64,000 nucleotides of DNA from JAWWPG01 sp033850885 (GCA_033850885.1 JAWWPG010000010.1:62001-126000); one strand, 5' to 3'. Shown: positions 1 to 9,221, counted from the first letter of the stretch. Made by a program: numbers and translations. Notes: generated from the sequence alone by a model not told the origin.

Positions 1-1
1 C

Positions 2-829
2 GCGCTGCTGTCCGCGGTGAGCCACGACTTGCGCACCCCGCTCTCGTCGGCGAAGGCCGCGGTCACCAGCCTGCGCAGCGCCGACATCGAGTGGTCAGCC
101 GACGAGCGCGGCGAGCTGCTGGCCACGGCCGACGAGTCGCTCGACCAGCTGATCCGGCTGGTGGAGAACCTGCTGGGTGTCAGCCGACTGCAGGCCGGCG
201 TGGTCAGCGTGTTCGCGCGGCCGATCGGCCTGGACGAGATCGTGCCGCTCGCGCTCGACGACCTCGGCACCGCCGGGCACTCCGTGCAGATCCAGGTGCC
301 GGACGACCTGCCGGCGGTGCTCGCCGACCCGGCCCTGCTGGAGCGGGTCATCGCCAACGTCGTCGCCAACGCGCTGCGGTACTCTCCGCCCGACCTCCCA
401 CCCCTCATCACGGCAAGTACGCTGGCCGACTGGATCGAGCTGCGCGTCGTCGACCGTGGTCCGGGCATCCCGGAGACGGAACGAGAGCGCGTGTTCGCGC
501 CGTTCCAGCGGCTCGGGGACCGTGACAACTCCACCGGGGTAGGGCTCGGCCTCGCGCTGTCCCGAGGGCTTGCGGAGTCGATGGGTGGTTCGCTCAACCC
601 TGAGGAGACCCCCGGTGGCGGGCTGACCATGGTGGTGCGGCTGCCGCTCGCGCCCGCGCAACTTCCGCCTCCGTCAACAGCGGGGCAGAACGGGCCGGGA
701 ACCGCCAAGGCGGGCCAGGATCGGCATATCGGCACGGTCCGGCATCCGGGCGAGCTGCCGCCCGGCGTCGCCCATTGGATAGAGCGGTCCGCGGCAGACC
801 GTCGCTCACCGGCGGACGGCTCCCCATGA
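2..829 (+). CDS. kdpD: KdpD-type sensor histidine kinase, C-terminal part (5' end outside window)
   Basis: Only the kinase core is present; the frame is open to the left edge, so the GTG at 17 is an internal Val and not a start. The H-box reads SHDLRTPLSS, followed by an N-box (ANVVANALRYSP), a G1 box (DRGPGIPE), an F box (VFAPFQRLG) and a G2 box (GVGLGLALSRG). The family autophosphorylates on the H-box His and signals K+ limitation or turgor to KdpE. The last 50 or so residues are a Pro/Gly-rich tail beyond the ATPase fold. The stop overlaps kdpE by ATGA, which indicates translational coupling. KdpD rather than another kinase is inferred from the H-box wording and the KdpE partner; the KdpD sensor domains lie upstream of the window. 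Confidence 0.88.
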   Translation, partial: ALLSAVSHDLRTPLSSAKAAVTSLRSADIEWSADERGELLATADESLDQLIRLVENLLGVSRLQAGVVSVFARPIGLDEIVPLALDDLGTAGHSVQIQVPDDLPAVLADPALLERVIANVVANALRYSPPDLPPLITASTLADWIELRVVDRGPGIPETERERVFAPFQRLGDRDNSTGVGLGLALSRGLAESMGGSLNPEETPGGGLTMVVRLPLAPAQLPPPSTAGQNGPGTAKAGQDRHIGTVRHPGELPPGVAHWIERSAADRRSPADGSP

Positions 830-1545
830 GCCGCCTGTTGCTCGTCGACGACGAGCCGCAGCTCCTCCGCGCCCTGCGGATCACCCTCACCGCGCGCGGG
901 CACCAGGTCCGCACGGCGGCCGACGGCCGGCATGCGCTCGCCGACGCTGCCGCGCACCCTCCGGACGTCATCATCTTGGACCTCGGCCTGCCTGACATCG
1001 ACGGACTGGACGTGATCCACGGCCTGCGTGGCTGGAGCTCTGCGCCGATCATCGTGCTGTCGGGACGCGCCGGCAGCTCCGACAAGGTGGAAGCGCTGGA
1101 CGCCGGGGCCGACGACTACGTGACCAAGCCGTTCGGCGTCGACGAGCTGCTGGCCAGGCTGAGGGCCGTCAGTCGCCGTACCACGGGCGATGAGGACGCC
1201 CCGACCGTGCGGATCGGCGACTACACGATCGACCTGGCTGCGAGACGGGCGACGCGTGTCTCCGCTACGGTCCCGGCCGAGAACGAGGACGCCGAGGCGT
1301 CCCAGGGTGACGATGTCCGGCTCACTCCGACCGAGTGGCACATCCTGGAGATCCTGGTCAGGCACCCCGGGAAGCTGGTCAGTCAGCGGCAGCTGTTGGC
1401 CGAGGTCTGGGGGCCCGCCTACACCAACGAGTTTCACTACCTGAGGCAGTACCTCGCTCGGCTGCGCCGCAAGCTCGAACCCGATCCTGCCCGTCCACGG
1501 CACCTGGTTACCGAGCCCGGGATGGGCTACCGCTACCAGCCGTGA
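826..1545 (+). CDS. kdpE: KdpE-type response regulator (OmpR family)
   Basis: This is a 239-aa regulator that would receive phosphate from the adjoining kinase and activate the kdp K+-ATPase genes. The receiver domain (1-115) has acidic D8/D9, phosphoacceptor D52 in IILDLGLP, and K101 in VTKPFG. The winged-helix DNA-binding domain (about 165-237) has LTPTEWHILEILV and the terminal GMGYRY hairpin. An acidic stretch at about 146-164 (AENEDAEASQGDD) is longer than usual between the two domains. The ATG at 826 is chosen because it overlaps the kinase stop and puts the first beta strand (RLLLVDDE) at the normal position; the frame is open further upstream but unlike the family. Confidence 0.92.
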   Translation: MSRLLLVDDEPQLLRALRITLTARGHQVRTAADGRHALADAAAHPPDVIILDLGLPDIDGLDVIHGLRGWSSAPIIVLSGRAGSSDKVEALDAGADDYVTKPFGVDELLARLRAVSRRTTGDEDAPTVRIGDYTIDLAARRATRVSATVPAENEDAEASQGDDVRLTPTEWHILEILVRHPGKLVSQRQLLAEVWGPAYTNEFHYLRQYLARLRRKLEPDPARPRHLVTEPGMGYRYQP

Positions 1546-1552
1546 GGTTGGC

Positions 1553-2314
1553 TCACTCCTGGCCGCTGATGCGCAGCGAGAACTCGGTGAGCGCCGCGCC
1601 GACCTGGTCGGCGAGTGAGGCGGCGACGACTCGCTGCTCGAGGGTCGGCCGGCACCGCGGTGGCGCAGACAGCAGGAACCGGCCGCGGTAGTTGCCCCCG
1701 GACTCGACGAGCAGCTCGATCTCCTGGTCGGTGGGCAAGCCCGATGCGTCGACGTCGATGCTGGTCGCACCCTTGGCCACCCGACCGTCATGGCGCAGTC
1801 GTGGGTACCCGAGCCCCATCCCGTAGTCGAAGCGGCAGCCGCGAAGGCCGAGAACCTTGACGAGCTGCCCGCACACCCTGTCGATGAGCACCGACGGCGG
1901 GACGTCGCCGATCGCAGCCGTCTCCGACGCGTCGTGCAGACCGGCGAGGTAACCGGCGCTCTGGCCAGCCAGCGCATGCTGGCGGCGCCCCCACAGCGCG
2001 ATCTCGGTGACGGCGACCCCGACCATCAGCAAGAGCACGCCGGTCTCGACGTCGCGGCTGCTGTTGATGACGAAGCTCTGGTACGGCGCGGTCAGGAAGA
2101 AGTCGAACCAGACGCCGGCCGACAGCGCCGCCACGACCCCGGAGACCCGGTTCCCGAACGTCGCGACGGCCACCACGACGAGGACCAGCACCAGGGCGGC
2201 GTTGGTGTTCTCGATCCGGTCCCGCAGCGGCACCAGCGCGAGGCACACCGCGGGGGGTGTCAAAACCGCCACCGCGAGCGGAAGGAGCGGCCTCGGGACG
2301 CGAATGAGAGCCAT
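1553..2314 (-). CDS. DUF4118 (KdpD-like membrane sensor) protein without a kinase domain
   Basis: This 253-aa protein converges on kdpE, 7 bp from its stop. Residues about 10-110 form four membrane helices, including the DUF4118 signature around FDFFLTAPYQSF, the same four-helix module found in the middle of KdpD. Residues about 118-253 look like a GAF-like cytosolic domain. There is no H-box or ATPase domain, so it cannot phosphorylate. Its place next to kdpDE suggests it detects or modulates the same signal, or is a decoupled copy of the sensor half; that is inference. Start ATG at 2314. The 160-bp gap to the next gene is a divergent promoter region. Confidence 0.8.
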   Translation of the reverse strand: MALIRVPRPLLPLAVAVLTPPAVCLALVPLRDRIENTNAALVLVLVVVAVATFGNRVSGVVAALSAGVWFDFFLTAPYQSFVINSSRDVETGVLLLMVGVAVTEIALWGRRQHALAGQSAGYLAGLHDASETAAIGDVPPSVLIDRVCGQLVKVLGLRGCRFDYGMGLGYPRLRHDGRVAKGATSIDVDASGLPTDQEIELLVESGGNYRGRFLLSAPPRCRPTLEQRVVAASLADQVGAALTEFSLRISGQE

Positions 2315-2462
2315 CTACCAAGCGCACCTTGCGGACCGGACAGAGTCAATGGATGGAGCGTCAACAACGCGCTAATACCGAGCGATGAGCGGCTGGTGGC
2401 CTCCCCGTCCGCCGGGTCGGCGCTTCGGGTGACCGCTGCCTCGCCGGACGGGCCTTGCACCA

Positions 2463-2468
2463 TACGAT
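2463..2468 (+). promoter_or_regulatory. -10 box (TACGAT) for a leaderless start of the transporter operon
   Basis: TACGAT lies exactly 6 nt before the ATG at 2475, so transcription would begin at the A of the start codon. No Shine-Dalgarno sequence is present. No good -35 is visible. Confidence 0.5.
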
Positions 2469-2474
2469 GTCGCC

Positions 2475-3353
2475 ATGCCTGCCCATGTCCCACTCAGTCG
2501 TCCCGCGGTGCTGCTGGGTGCCTCGCTGCTCTGCATCGCCTCGGTCGCCTGTGCACCGAAGAACAGTACGAACCCGAATGCCTCGGGGGGGTCCACGGCC
2601 TCCCCCTGCGCCCACCCGAAGACCGTGAAGCCGGGCGTGCTGACCATCGCGACGGACGATCCCGCCTTCTCCCCTTGGATGATCAACAACAAACCCACGA
2701 ACGGCAAGGGCTTCGAGTCGGCTGTCGCGTACGCGGTCGCACAGAAGATGGGTTTCCCCAAGGGAAAGGTGACCTGGACCCGGGAGCCGTTCAACGCCAG
2801 CTACCAGCCAGGCCCGAAGAACTTCGACTTCGACATCAACCAGATCTCGATCAGTGCGAAGAGGGCACAGGCGGTCACCTTCTCCGAGGGCTACTACACG
2901 GTGGAGCAGGCGATCATCACGCTGAAGGACTCGCCGTACGCCGATTCCACGTCGCTCTCCGACTTCAAGAACGCCACGCTCGGTGCTCAGGTGGGGACGA
3001 CGTCCCTCGACGCCATCCTCGACACGATCAAGACCAGCAAGCAGCCGCAGGTCTTCGACGACACGAACCTCGCGAAGACCGCCCTGCTGAACCACCAGGT
3101 CGACGGCATCGTGACCGACCTCCCGACCGCCTTCGAAATCAGCGCCGTCCAGATCCCCGGCAGCACCATCGTGGGGAAGTTCCAGTCGACCACCGGGACG
3201 CCCGAGCAGTTCGGGCTGCTCTTCCAGAAGGGCGACCCGCTCGTCCGGTGCGCGGACCAGGCGCTCACGGCGCTCAAGTCGAATGGGACGCTGGCCCGTA
3301 TCCAGAATCGATGGCTCAGCCGAACCAGCAACAGTCCTACCCTTACTCCCTGA
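2475..3353 (+). CDS. Polar amino-acid ABC transporter, substrate-binding lipoprotein
   Basis: This 292-aa protein belongs to the type 3 periplasmic-binding family (SBP_bac_3). The N-terminus is a lipoprotein signal with the lipid-attachment Cys at residue 26 (IASVAC), then a flexible Asn/Ser/Gly linker. The two-lobe fold is recognised by LTIATDDPAFSPW, FDFDINQISIS, KRAQAVTFSEGYY and VGTTSLDAI. It would capture an amino acid outside the membrane and deliver it to the permease starting 4 bp downstream. Substrate is not readable; the companion ATPase is GlnQ-like. The ATG at 2475 is supported by the lipobox position and a -10 box 6 nt upstream. Confidence 0.88.
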   Translation: MPAHVPLSRPAVLLGASLLCIASVACAPKNSTNPNASGGSTASPCAHPKTVKPGVLTIATDDPAFSPWMINNKPTNGKGFESAVAYAVAQKMGFPKGKVTWTREPFNASYQPGPKNFDFDINQISISAKRAQAVTFSEGYYTVEQAIITLKDSPYADSTSLSDFKNATLGAQVGTTSLDAILDTIKTSKQPQVFDDTNLAKTALLNHQVDGIVTDLPTAFEISAVQIPGSTIVGKFQSTTGTPEQFGLLFQKGDPLVRCADQALTALKSNGTLARIQNRWLSRTSNSPTLTP

Positions 3354-3356
3354 CCG

Positions 3357-4202
3357 ATGGCGCCATGGCAGCCGAGCGACACCCAACGCCAGCGCATCGC
3401 CTTCCGACGGCGTCAGAGCCTGCGTCGGGGTGCCGTCGCAGCGGGCTCGACCGTGCTGGTGCTCGCGTTCCTGGTTGTGGTGACCGTCCGGGCGCCGGGC
3501 TGGGAGCGGGTGCGGTCCGAGTACTTCGACATCGGGTATGGGCGGACGCTGCTGCCTGACCTGGCGCGTGCTTTCGTCCTGAACGTCAAGCTCTTCCTGG
3601 TCGCGGAGGTGTTCATCCTGGTCGTGGCGCTGAGCGTGGCGATCATCCGGGTCATCCCGGCACCGGCTCTGGCGCCGATCAAGCTGCTCGCGGTCGTCTA
3701 CACCGACGTCTTCCGCGGCACTCCCACGCTGCTCGTCATCCTGCTGATCTGCTTCGGGGTGCCCGCGCTGCAGCTGCAGGGGATGCCTACCGACATCTTC
3801 TGGCTGGGCGTCATCGCGCTGACACTCTCGTACGGCGCTTACGTCGCCGAGGTCATCAGAGCTGGCATCTCCTCCGTGCACCCGAGCCAGTGGGCCTCTT
3901 CGAGGTCGCTCGGCCTCACGTACTCCCAGACGCTGCGACACGTCGTCCTGCCGCAGGCGATCCACCGGGTGATGCCGCCGTTGCTCAACGACTTCGTGTC
4001 CCTCCAGAAGGACACCGCGCTGGTGTCCACAGCCGGGTTGGTGGAGATCCTGCGGGAGGCGCAGGTGAACTCGAGCCGTGACTTCAACTTCACGCCGTAC
4101 GTCTTCGCCGCCGTCTTCTTCATCGTGCTGACGGTGCCGTTGGCTCGACTGGCCGACTGGCTCGCGCTGCGGCAGCTTCGCCGCGAGCAGGGGGCGAGCT
4201 GA
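3357..4202 (+). CDS. Polar amino-acid ABC transporter, permease
   Basis: This 281-aa HisM/GlnP-type permease has an N-terminal cytosolic tail and about five to six membrane helices. The family segment FRGTPTLLVIL is present near residues 118-128. The EAA loop that contacts the ATPase reads VHPSQWASSRSLGLTYSQTL, followed by the conserved VLPQAIHRVMPPLLNDFVSL. It follows the binding protein by 3 bp and its TGA shares one base with the ATG of the ATPase gene, so the three genes form one operon. Confidence 0.9.
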   Translation: MAPWQPSDTQRQRIAFRRRQSLRRGAVAAGSTVLVLAFLVVVTVRAPGWERVRSEYFDIGYGRTLLPDLARAFVLNVKLFLVAEVFILVVALSVAIIRVIPAPALAPIKLLAVVYTDVFRGTPTLLVILLICFGVPALQLQGMPTDIFWLGVIALTLSYGAYVAEVIRAGISSVHPSQWASSRSLGLTYSQTLRHVVLPQAIHRVMPPLLNDFVSLQKDTALVSTAGLVEILREAQVNSSRDFNFTPYVFAAVFFIVLTVPLARLADWLALRQLRREQGAS

Positions 4203-4936
4203 TGGCACTGCTACGGCTCGACGGCGTGCGCAGGCACTTCGGCGCCCACCACGTGCTCACCGGCGTCGACCTGGAGGTCGACGAGCAGCAGGTCATGTGC
4301 CTCATCGGGGCCTCCGGCTCCGGCAAGTCAACGCTGCTTCGCTGCATCAACCTGCTGGAGCCGGTCGACGACGGCACGATCTGGCTCGACGGCCGCGACA
4401 TCAGCGACCCTCGGGTGAACGCCGACGAGGTACGTCGGCAGGTGGGCATCGTGTTCCAGGCGTACAACCTGTTTCCCCACATGTCGGTGCTCAGGAACGT
4501 GACCCTTGGTCCTCGCCGGTCGATGAGCGTGAGCCGCGCAGCGGCGGAGGCAAAAGGGTTGGCGCTGCTGGAGCGCTTCGGCCTCGCCGACAAGGCGCAT
4601 GCCTACCCGGACAGCCTGTCCGGTGGCCAGCAGCAACGCGTCGCGGTCATCCGGGCGATGGCGATGGCGCCGCGCCTGCTGCTTCTCGACGAGATCACCT
4701 CGGCGCTCGACCCGCTGCTGGTGGTCGAGGTGCTCGAGGTGATCGCCGAGCTCAAGCGCGACGGCATGACCGTGGTGATGGCCACCCACGAGATGGACTT
4801 CGCGCGGCAGATCGCCGACCGGGTCGTCTTCCTCGACGGGGGCGCCGTGGCCGAGGCCGGCCCGCCGGAAGAGGTGTTCACCGCTCCGAGCGACCCGCGC
4901 ACTGCCCGGTTCCTCGCCCGCTACGTCAACCGGTGA
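4202..4936 (+). CDS. Polar amino-acid ABC transporter, ATP-binding protein (GlnQ-like)
   Basis: This 244-aa ATPase is of normal family length. Walker A is GASGSGKST, the Q-loop VFQAYNLFPHM, the signature LSGGQQQRVAVIRAM, Walker B LLLLDEIT and the switch His is in MATHEMDFA. The sequence DEITSALDP replaces the common DEPTSALDP, a frequent actinobacterial variant. It powers the permease encoded immediately upstream. No regulator gene is attached to the operon. Confidence 0.93.
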   Translation: MALLRLDGVRRHFGAHHVLTGVDLEVDEQQVMCLIGASGSGKSTLLRCINLLEPVDDGTIWLDGRDISDPRVNADEVRRQVGIVFQAYNLFPHMSVLRNVTLGPRRSMSVSRAAAEAKGLALLERFGLADKAHAYPDSLSGGQQQRVAVIRAMAMAPRLLLLDEITSALDPLLVVEVLEVIAELKRDGMTVVMATHEMDFARQIADRVVFLDGGAVAEAGPPEEVFTAPSDPRTARFLARYVNR

Positions 4937-5018
4937 GCGTCTGCGGCAGAGGCCAGATGGCCGGGACGGGTAGCGTTGACCGCGCCACGTTCGACCCAGG
5001 ATCCGGAGGCGGACCGCC

Positions 5019-7304
5019 GTGACCGACCCGCGACCGCTCGACACGGTCGGCCACGCCGCGCGCACCCCGGACGTCCGGCAGCCCTGGGCCGAGCTCGGGC
5101 TCAAGCCCGACGAGTACGCCCAGCTCGGCGAGATCCTCGGGAGGCGACCGACGTCGTCGGAGCTCGCGATGTACTCGGTGATGTGGAGTGAGCACTGCTC
5201 GTACAAGTCGAGCAAGGTGCACCTGCGCCAGTTCGGGGAGCGGGTCACCGCCGAGATGCGGGCGCACCTGCTGGTGGGCATCGGCGAGAACGCCGGCGTG
5301 GTGGACATCGGCGACGGGTACGCCGTGACGTTCAAGGTGGAGTCGCACAACCACCCGTCGTACATCGAGCCCTACCAGGGAGCCGCCACCGGCGTGGGAG
5401 GCATCGTCCGCGACATCCTCTCGATGGGCGCCCGGCCGGTTGCCGTCATGGACTCGCTGCGGTTCGGACCGCTCAACGCCGCCGACACCCGCCGGGTCCT
5501 GCCCGGGATCGTCGCTGGGGTCGGTGGATACGGCAACTGCCTCGGCCTGCCCAACATCGGCGGTGAGACGGTCTTCCACCCGTCGTATGCGGGCAACCCG
5601 CTCGTCAACGCCCTCTGCGTCGGCGTCATGCGACACGAGCAGATCCATCTGGCGAAGGCGTCCGGGGAAGGGAACAAGGTGATCCTGTATGGCGCCCGGA
5701 CCGGTGGTGACGGAATCGGCGGCGTATCCGTGCTTGCGTCTGAGACGTTCGACGCGGCGGGCCCGACGAAGCGGCCGAGCGTCCAGGTCGGCGACCCGTT
5801 CATGGAGAAGCTGCTCGTCGAGTGCACCCTCGAGCTCTTCGAGCGCGAGCTCGTCAGCGGCATCCAGGATCTTGGTGGTGCCGGGCTGTCGTGCGCCACG
5901 TCTGAGCTGGCCAGCGCCGGTGACGGCGGGATGCGCGTCTGGCTCGACCGGGTACCGCTGCGCGATGCGTCGCTGGCGCCCGAGGAGATCTTGATGAGCG
6001 AGTCGCAGGAGCGGATGATGGCCGTCGTCGAGCCGTCGTGCGTCGACGAGTTTCTTGTCGTGTGTGAGAAGTGGGAGGTCGACGCCACCGTGATCGGGGA
6101 GGTCACGGAGACGGGGAGACTCGTCGTCGAGTGGCATGGCGAGACCATCGTCGACGTACCTCCGAGGACCGTCGCGCACGAAGGCCCGGTCTACGAACGG
6201 CCTTATGCCCGACCCTCCTGGCAGGACACCCTGCAAGCCGGATCGTCAACGACTGTTGGGCTCTCGCGACCCCGCAGTCCGATCGAGCTGCGTGACAGCC
6301 TGTTGGCTCTGGTTGCATCAGCCAACCTGTGCGACAAGTCGTGGGTCACCGACCAGTACGACCGGTACGTGCAGGGCAACACGGTGCTCGCCCAGCCCGA
6401 GGACGCCGGCGTGGTGCGGGTCGACGAGGAGAGCGGTCTGGGGGTGGCACTTGCCATGGACTGCAACGCTCGATTCTCGCTGCTCGACCCCTATGCAGGA
6501 GCGCAGCTGGCACTCGCCGAGGCCTATCGCAACGTCGCCGCCTGCGGCGCGAGGCCGATTGCGGTGACGGACTGCCTGAACTTCGGGTCGCCGCAGGACC
6601 CTGATGTGATGTGGCAGTTCGCCGAGGCGACCCGCGGGCTGGCAGACGGCTGCCGAGAGCTCGCCATCCCCGTCACCGGCGGGAACGTCAGCCTGTACAA
6701 CCAGACCGCCGAGACCTCGATCCTGCCGACCCCGCTGGTCGGGGTGCTCGGCGTGCTCGACGACGTCGGCCGTCGTACCCGGATGGGGTTCGTCGAGCCC
6801 GGGCAGCCGATCTACCTGCTCGGCACGACGCGTGACGAGCTCGACGGCTCCGAATGGGCCTATGTCGTACACGGTCACCTCGGCGGGCGACCCCCCCGCG
6901 TGGACCTGGCAGCCGAGCGCGCCCTGGCCGATGTTCTCGTCGCCGCCTCGGAGCGGGCGCTCCTCGACTCCGCCCACGACCTGTCCGACGGCGGCTTGGC
7001 CCAGGCGCTCGTCGAGTCCTGTCTGTGGTGCGGAGTCGGTGCCGGGGTGTGGCTGCCGGCGGATCCGGACCCGTTCGTCGGGCTGTTCTCGGAGTCCGCC
7101 GCACGGGTCATGGTGACGGCTTCCGGTGGCGCGGAGGAGGCACTCGGTGAGCTGTGTACGGCGCGCGGCGTGCCCCTTCGTCGCATCGGAGTCACCGAGG
7201 GGGTCGGCGCCGACGCCGCGCTCGAGGTACGCGACGCGTTCCGGGTGAGACTCACGGACCTGCGGGCTGCCTGGTCTTCGACGCTGCCGAACGCCCTAGG
7301 GTGA
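5019..7304 (+). CDS. purL: Phosphoribosylformylglycinamidine synthase subunit PurL
   Basis: This 761-aa protein has the size of small PurL, which works with separate PurQ and PurS to convert FGAR to FGAM in purine synthesis. Diagnostic segments are MWSEHCSYKSSK near residue 50, VESHNHPSYIEPYQGAATGV near 108, GGAGLSCATSELA, and in the second half PVTGGNVSLYNQ and ALAMDCNARFS. The GTG start at 5019 has an upstream GGAGG at about 5006-5010. A possible -10 (TAGCGT, about 4971-4976) would give a 5' leader of about 40 nt. purQ and purS are not in the window. Confidence 0.96.
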   Translation: MTDPRPLDTVGHAARTPDVRQPWAELGLKPDEYAQLGEILGRRPTSSELAMYSVMWSEHCSYKSSKVHLRQFGERVTAEMRAHLLVGIGENAGVVDIGDGYAVTFKVESHNHPSYIEPYQGAATGVGGIVRDILSMGARPVAVMDSLRFGPLNAADTRRVLPGIVAGVGGYGNCLGLPNIGGETVFHPSYAGNPLVNALCVGVMRHEQIHLAKASGEGNKVILYGARTGGDGIGGVSVLASETFDAAGPTKRPSVQVGDPFMEKLLVECTLELFERELVSGIQDLGGAGLSCATSELASAGDGGMRVWLDRVPLRDASLAPEEILMSESQERMMAVVEPSCVDEFLVVCEKWEVDATVIGEVTETGRLVVEWHGETIVDVPPRTVAHEGPVYERPYARPSWQDTLQAGSSTTVGLSRPRSPIELRDSLLALVASANLCDKSWVTDQYDRYVQGNTVLAQPEDAGVVRVDEESGLGVALAMDCNARFSLLDPYAGAQLALAEAYRNVAACGARPIAVTDCLNFGSPQDPDVMWQFAEATRGLADGCRELAIPVTGGNVSLYNQTAETSILPTPLVGVLGVLDDVGRRTRMGFVEPGQPIYLLGTTRDELDGSEWAYVVHGHLGGRPPRVDLAAERALADVLVAASERALLDSAHDLSDGGLAQALVESCLWCGVGAGVWLPADPDPFVGLFSESAARVMVTASGGAEEALGELCTARGVPLRRIGVTEGVGADAALEVRDAFRVRLTDLRAAWSSTLPNALG
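7297..7302 (+). promoter_or_regulatory. -10 box (TAGGGT) overlapping the end of purL
   Basis: TAGGGT is exactly 6 nt before the GTG at 7309 and lies across the end of purL, so the next gene may have its own leaderless transcript. Confidence 0.45.
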
Positions 7305-7308
7305 CCTC

Positions 7309-7683
7309 GTGCCTGGCCGCCTGCGACCGCTGCCGCCAGCGGATCTCGGCGCACTCCTCGGTAGGCTCGACGGGGCGGCGCGGGACGGCGTACCGCCATC
7401 GGCTGCAGACGAGCGGGCCGCTGTGAAGCACTTCCTTGCGGTGCTCGCCGAGCGATACCCGGGCAAGAGCGTGGAGGTACGGATCCCGCCCTACGCGGCC
7501 GTCCAGTGCATCGCCGGCGCCCGCCACACCCGCGGTACGCCCCCAGCCGTGGTCGAGACCGATGCCGCGACCTGGCTGGCAATGGCACGCGGACGGCTCG
7601 GATTCACCCAGGGGGTCAGAGATGGTGTGGTGCGGGCCTCCGGCGAGCGGTCGGACCTGTCCGCGATCCTGCCGCTGACGTGA
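7309..7683 (+). CDS. Small conserved actinobacterial protein, SCP2-like (sterol carrier family)
   Basis: This 124-aa protein begins 4 bp after purL. The segment KSVEVRIPPYAAVQCIAG followed by TRGTPPAVVETDAATWLAMARG resembles the small SCP2-like sterol-carrier family proteins that sit between purL and purF in many actinobacteria. Those proteins have a hydrophobic lipid-binding pocket, but no reaction is established for this group. The GTG start is chosen because no other start fits and a -10 box stands 6 nt upstream. Its conservation beside purine genes suggests genomic linkage rather than a proven role in purine synthesis. Confidence 0.7.
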   Translation: MPGRLRPLPPADLGALLGRLDGAARDGVPPSAADERAAVKHFLAVLAERYPGKSVEVRIPPYAAVQCIAGARHTRGTPPAVVETDAATWLAMARGRLGFTQGVRDGVVRASGERSDLSAILPLT

Positions 7684-7689
7684 GCTCGG

Positions 7690-9147
7690 TCAGTCCTCCA
7701 CGAAGACCCGCCTCGTCTCGGTGATCCGCGCCGGCCGGGTCGCCAGCAGGACGACGAGGTACACGACGCCGATGGCCATCCAGATCGCGGCCGCGGGGCC
7801 GGCGTACGAGAGCGGCTTCGGGAGCGTGCTGATAAAGCTGAACAACGGAATCCCGGCCCCGGCGCAGAAGGCCGGGATGAACGCCAGCGCGCCCAGCACG
7901 GGGAGCACTCCATGGAGCAGCCAGTTGAACTCGTCACGCCGGTACCGCCAGAAGTACAGGAGGCATGCGACGTTGAGCAGGACGTACATCGGCGCGAAGA
8001 TGTCCACCAGGATGGTGGCGGTCAGCAGGAATCCCGTGTACGGGTCGTACTGGAAGCCGAGCCACATGCTCACGCCGACCGTGACGATGAACTGGGTGAC
8101 GAGTGCCACCATGGGCGATCCACGGGTGAGCGTCGCGTACGCCGTCGGCAGCAGCCGGATCCGGCCCATCGAGAACATGGTGCGGGTCGAGGAGTTGTTC
8201 GCCGCGTTCTGGTTGGCGATCACGGAGTTGACGAGAGCCAAGAAGACGAGCACGAAACCGACGGTGCCCCACGCCTGCCTTGCCAACAGGTTCTGCCAGG
8301 GGTTGCTGTCCCCGGCGCTGACGAAGCTGGTCATCTTCAGCGGCCCGAACGCGATCGTGCTCGCGTAGGTGTTGAGAATGTAGAAGAGCCCGATGCCCAG
8401 GCAGGAGAGCATGATCGCGAGGTGGATGGTACGGCGTGGCTCGTGTGCCTCCTCCGCGATCGGTGCCGCCTCCTCGAACCCGATGAATGCGAGAATCGTG
8501 AACACCGACCCCGCGATGACTCCCGAGAGGCCGGAGTAGCTGGGGTTGTTGGCATAGTGCGTGCCGAAGACCTTGAGCGTGTTGTGTCCGCCCGCCTGGA
8601 CGATGAGCGTGATCGAGATCGCAGCGAAGATGACGATCTCGAACGCACCCAGCAGCATGCCGACCCCGGTCGACGCCTTGATGCCCCGGTAGCCCAGCAG
8701 GAACACCAGGATGGAGACGATCAGGGTCCAGATCCACCAAAGGTCGGTCGACCAGCCCCACTCGGAGTTGAACGTGTTGCCGACGATGAAACCCATCTGG
8801 AGAGCGAGGAACGGTCCCCCGATGATGATTCCGAGCAGGAACCCCCAGCCGACGAGAAACCCCGCGATCGGATGGATCCCGTTGCTCACATACGTGTAGA
8901 AGGACCCGGCGGACGGCATGTGCCGGGACAGCTGGCCGATCGAGTTCGCGGCGAAGAGCGACGCGATCAGCGCGAAGATCACCGACAGCGGCGCACCGCC
9001 GCCGCTGAACACGATCCCGGCGGGGATGGACAGGGCAGTGGCGATCGCGGGTGCCATGAACGTGATGGCCTGGAACAGCACCCCGCCGAACCCGACGGCG
9101 CCGGCGCGAAGTCCTTGGTCGTCCTGCCTGCCTGCATGGTCAGTCAT
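7690..9147 (-). CDS. APC-family amino acid/polyamine permease
   Basis: This 485-aa protein has about 12 hydrophobic helices. The first helix carries the APC signature region (GFGGVLFQAITFMAPAIATALSIPAG), and GFEEAAPIAEEAHEPRRTI in the middle is the conserved amphipathic loop after helix 6. It is an uptake or exchange carrier for amino acids or amines; the substrate cannot be told. It stands alone on the minus strand, interrupting the purL-purF order, and converges on the small SCP2-like gene 6 bp away. A GGGGAGG Shine-Dalgarno precedes the ATG at 9147. Confidence 0.88.
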   Translation of the reverse strand: MTDHAGRQDDQGLRAGAVGFGGVLFQAITFMAPAIATALSIPAGIVFSGGGAPLSVIFALIASLFAANSIGQLSRHMPSAGSFYTYVSNGIHPIAGFLVGWGFLLGIIIGGPFLALQMGFIVGNTFNSEWGWSTDLWWIWTLIVSILVFLLGYRGIKASTGVGMLLGAFEIVIFAAISITLIVQAGGHNTLKVFGTHYANNPSYSGLSGVIAGSVFTILAFIGFEEAAPIAEEAHEPRRTIHLAIMLSCLGIGLFYILNTYASTIAFGPLKMTSFVSAGDSNPWQNLLARQAWGTVGFVLVFLALVNSVIANQNAANNSSTRTMFSMGRIRLLPTAYATLTRGSPMVALVTQFIVTVGVSMWLGFQYDPYTGFLLTATILVDIFAPMYVLLNVACLLYFWRYRRDEFNWLLHGVLPVLGALAFIPAFCAGAGIPLFSFISTLPKPLSYAGPAAAIWMAIGVVYLVVLLATRPARITETRRVFVED

Positions 9148-9221
9148 CGAGCCTCCCCAGACCTAGAAGAAGTCCTCCGCGGCCCGACTCTAAACCCGCC
9201 GATTCGGGTACGTCGATCGCC

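Noticed and set aside
17..19. GTG at 17 as the start of the kinase gene
   Set aside because: The frame is open upstream and this Val lies directly before the H-box (SHDLRTPL), so the gene is cut by the window edge.
95..661. Long minus-strand frame opposite kdpD
   Set aside because: It is a GC-rich shadow of the kinase gene; every kinase motif is on the plus strand.
2361..4208. 615-codon minus-strand frame across the amino-acid transporter genes
   Set aside because: Arg/Asp/His-rich text without domains, antisense to three well-supported transporter genes; typical high-GC shadow.
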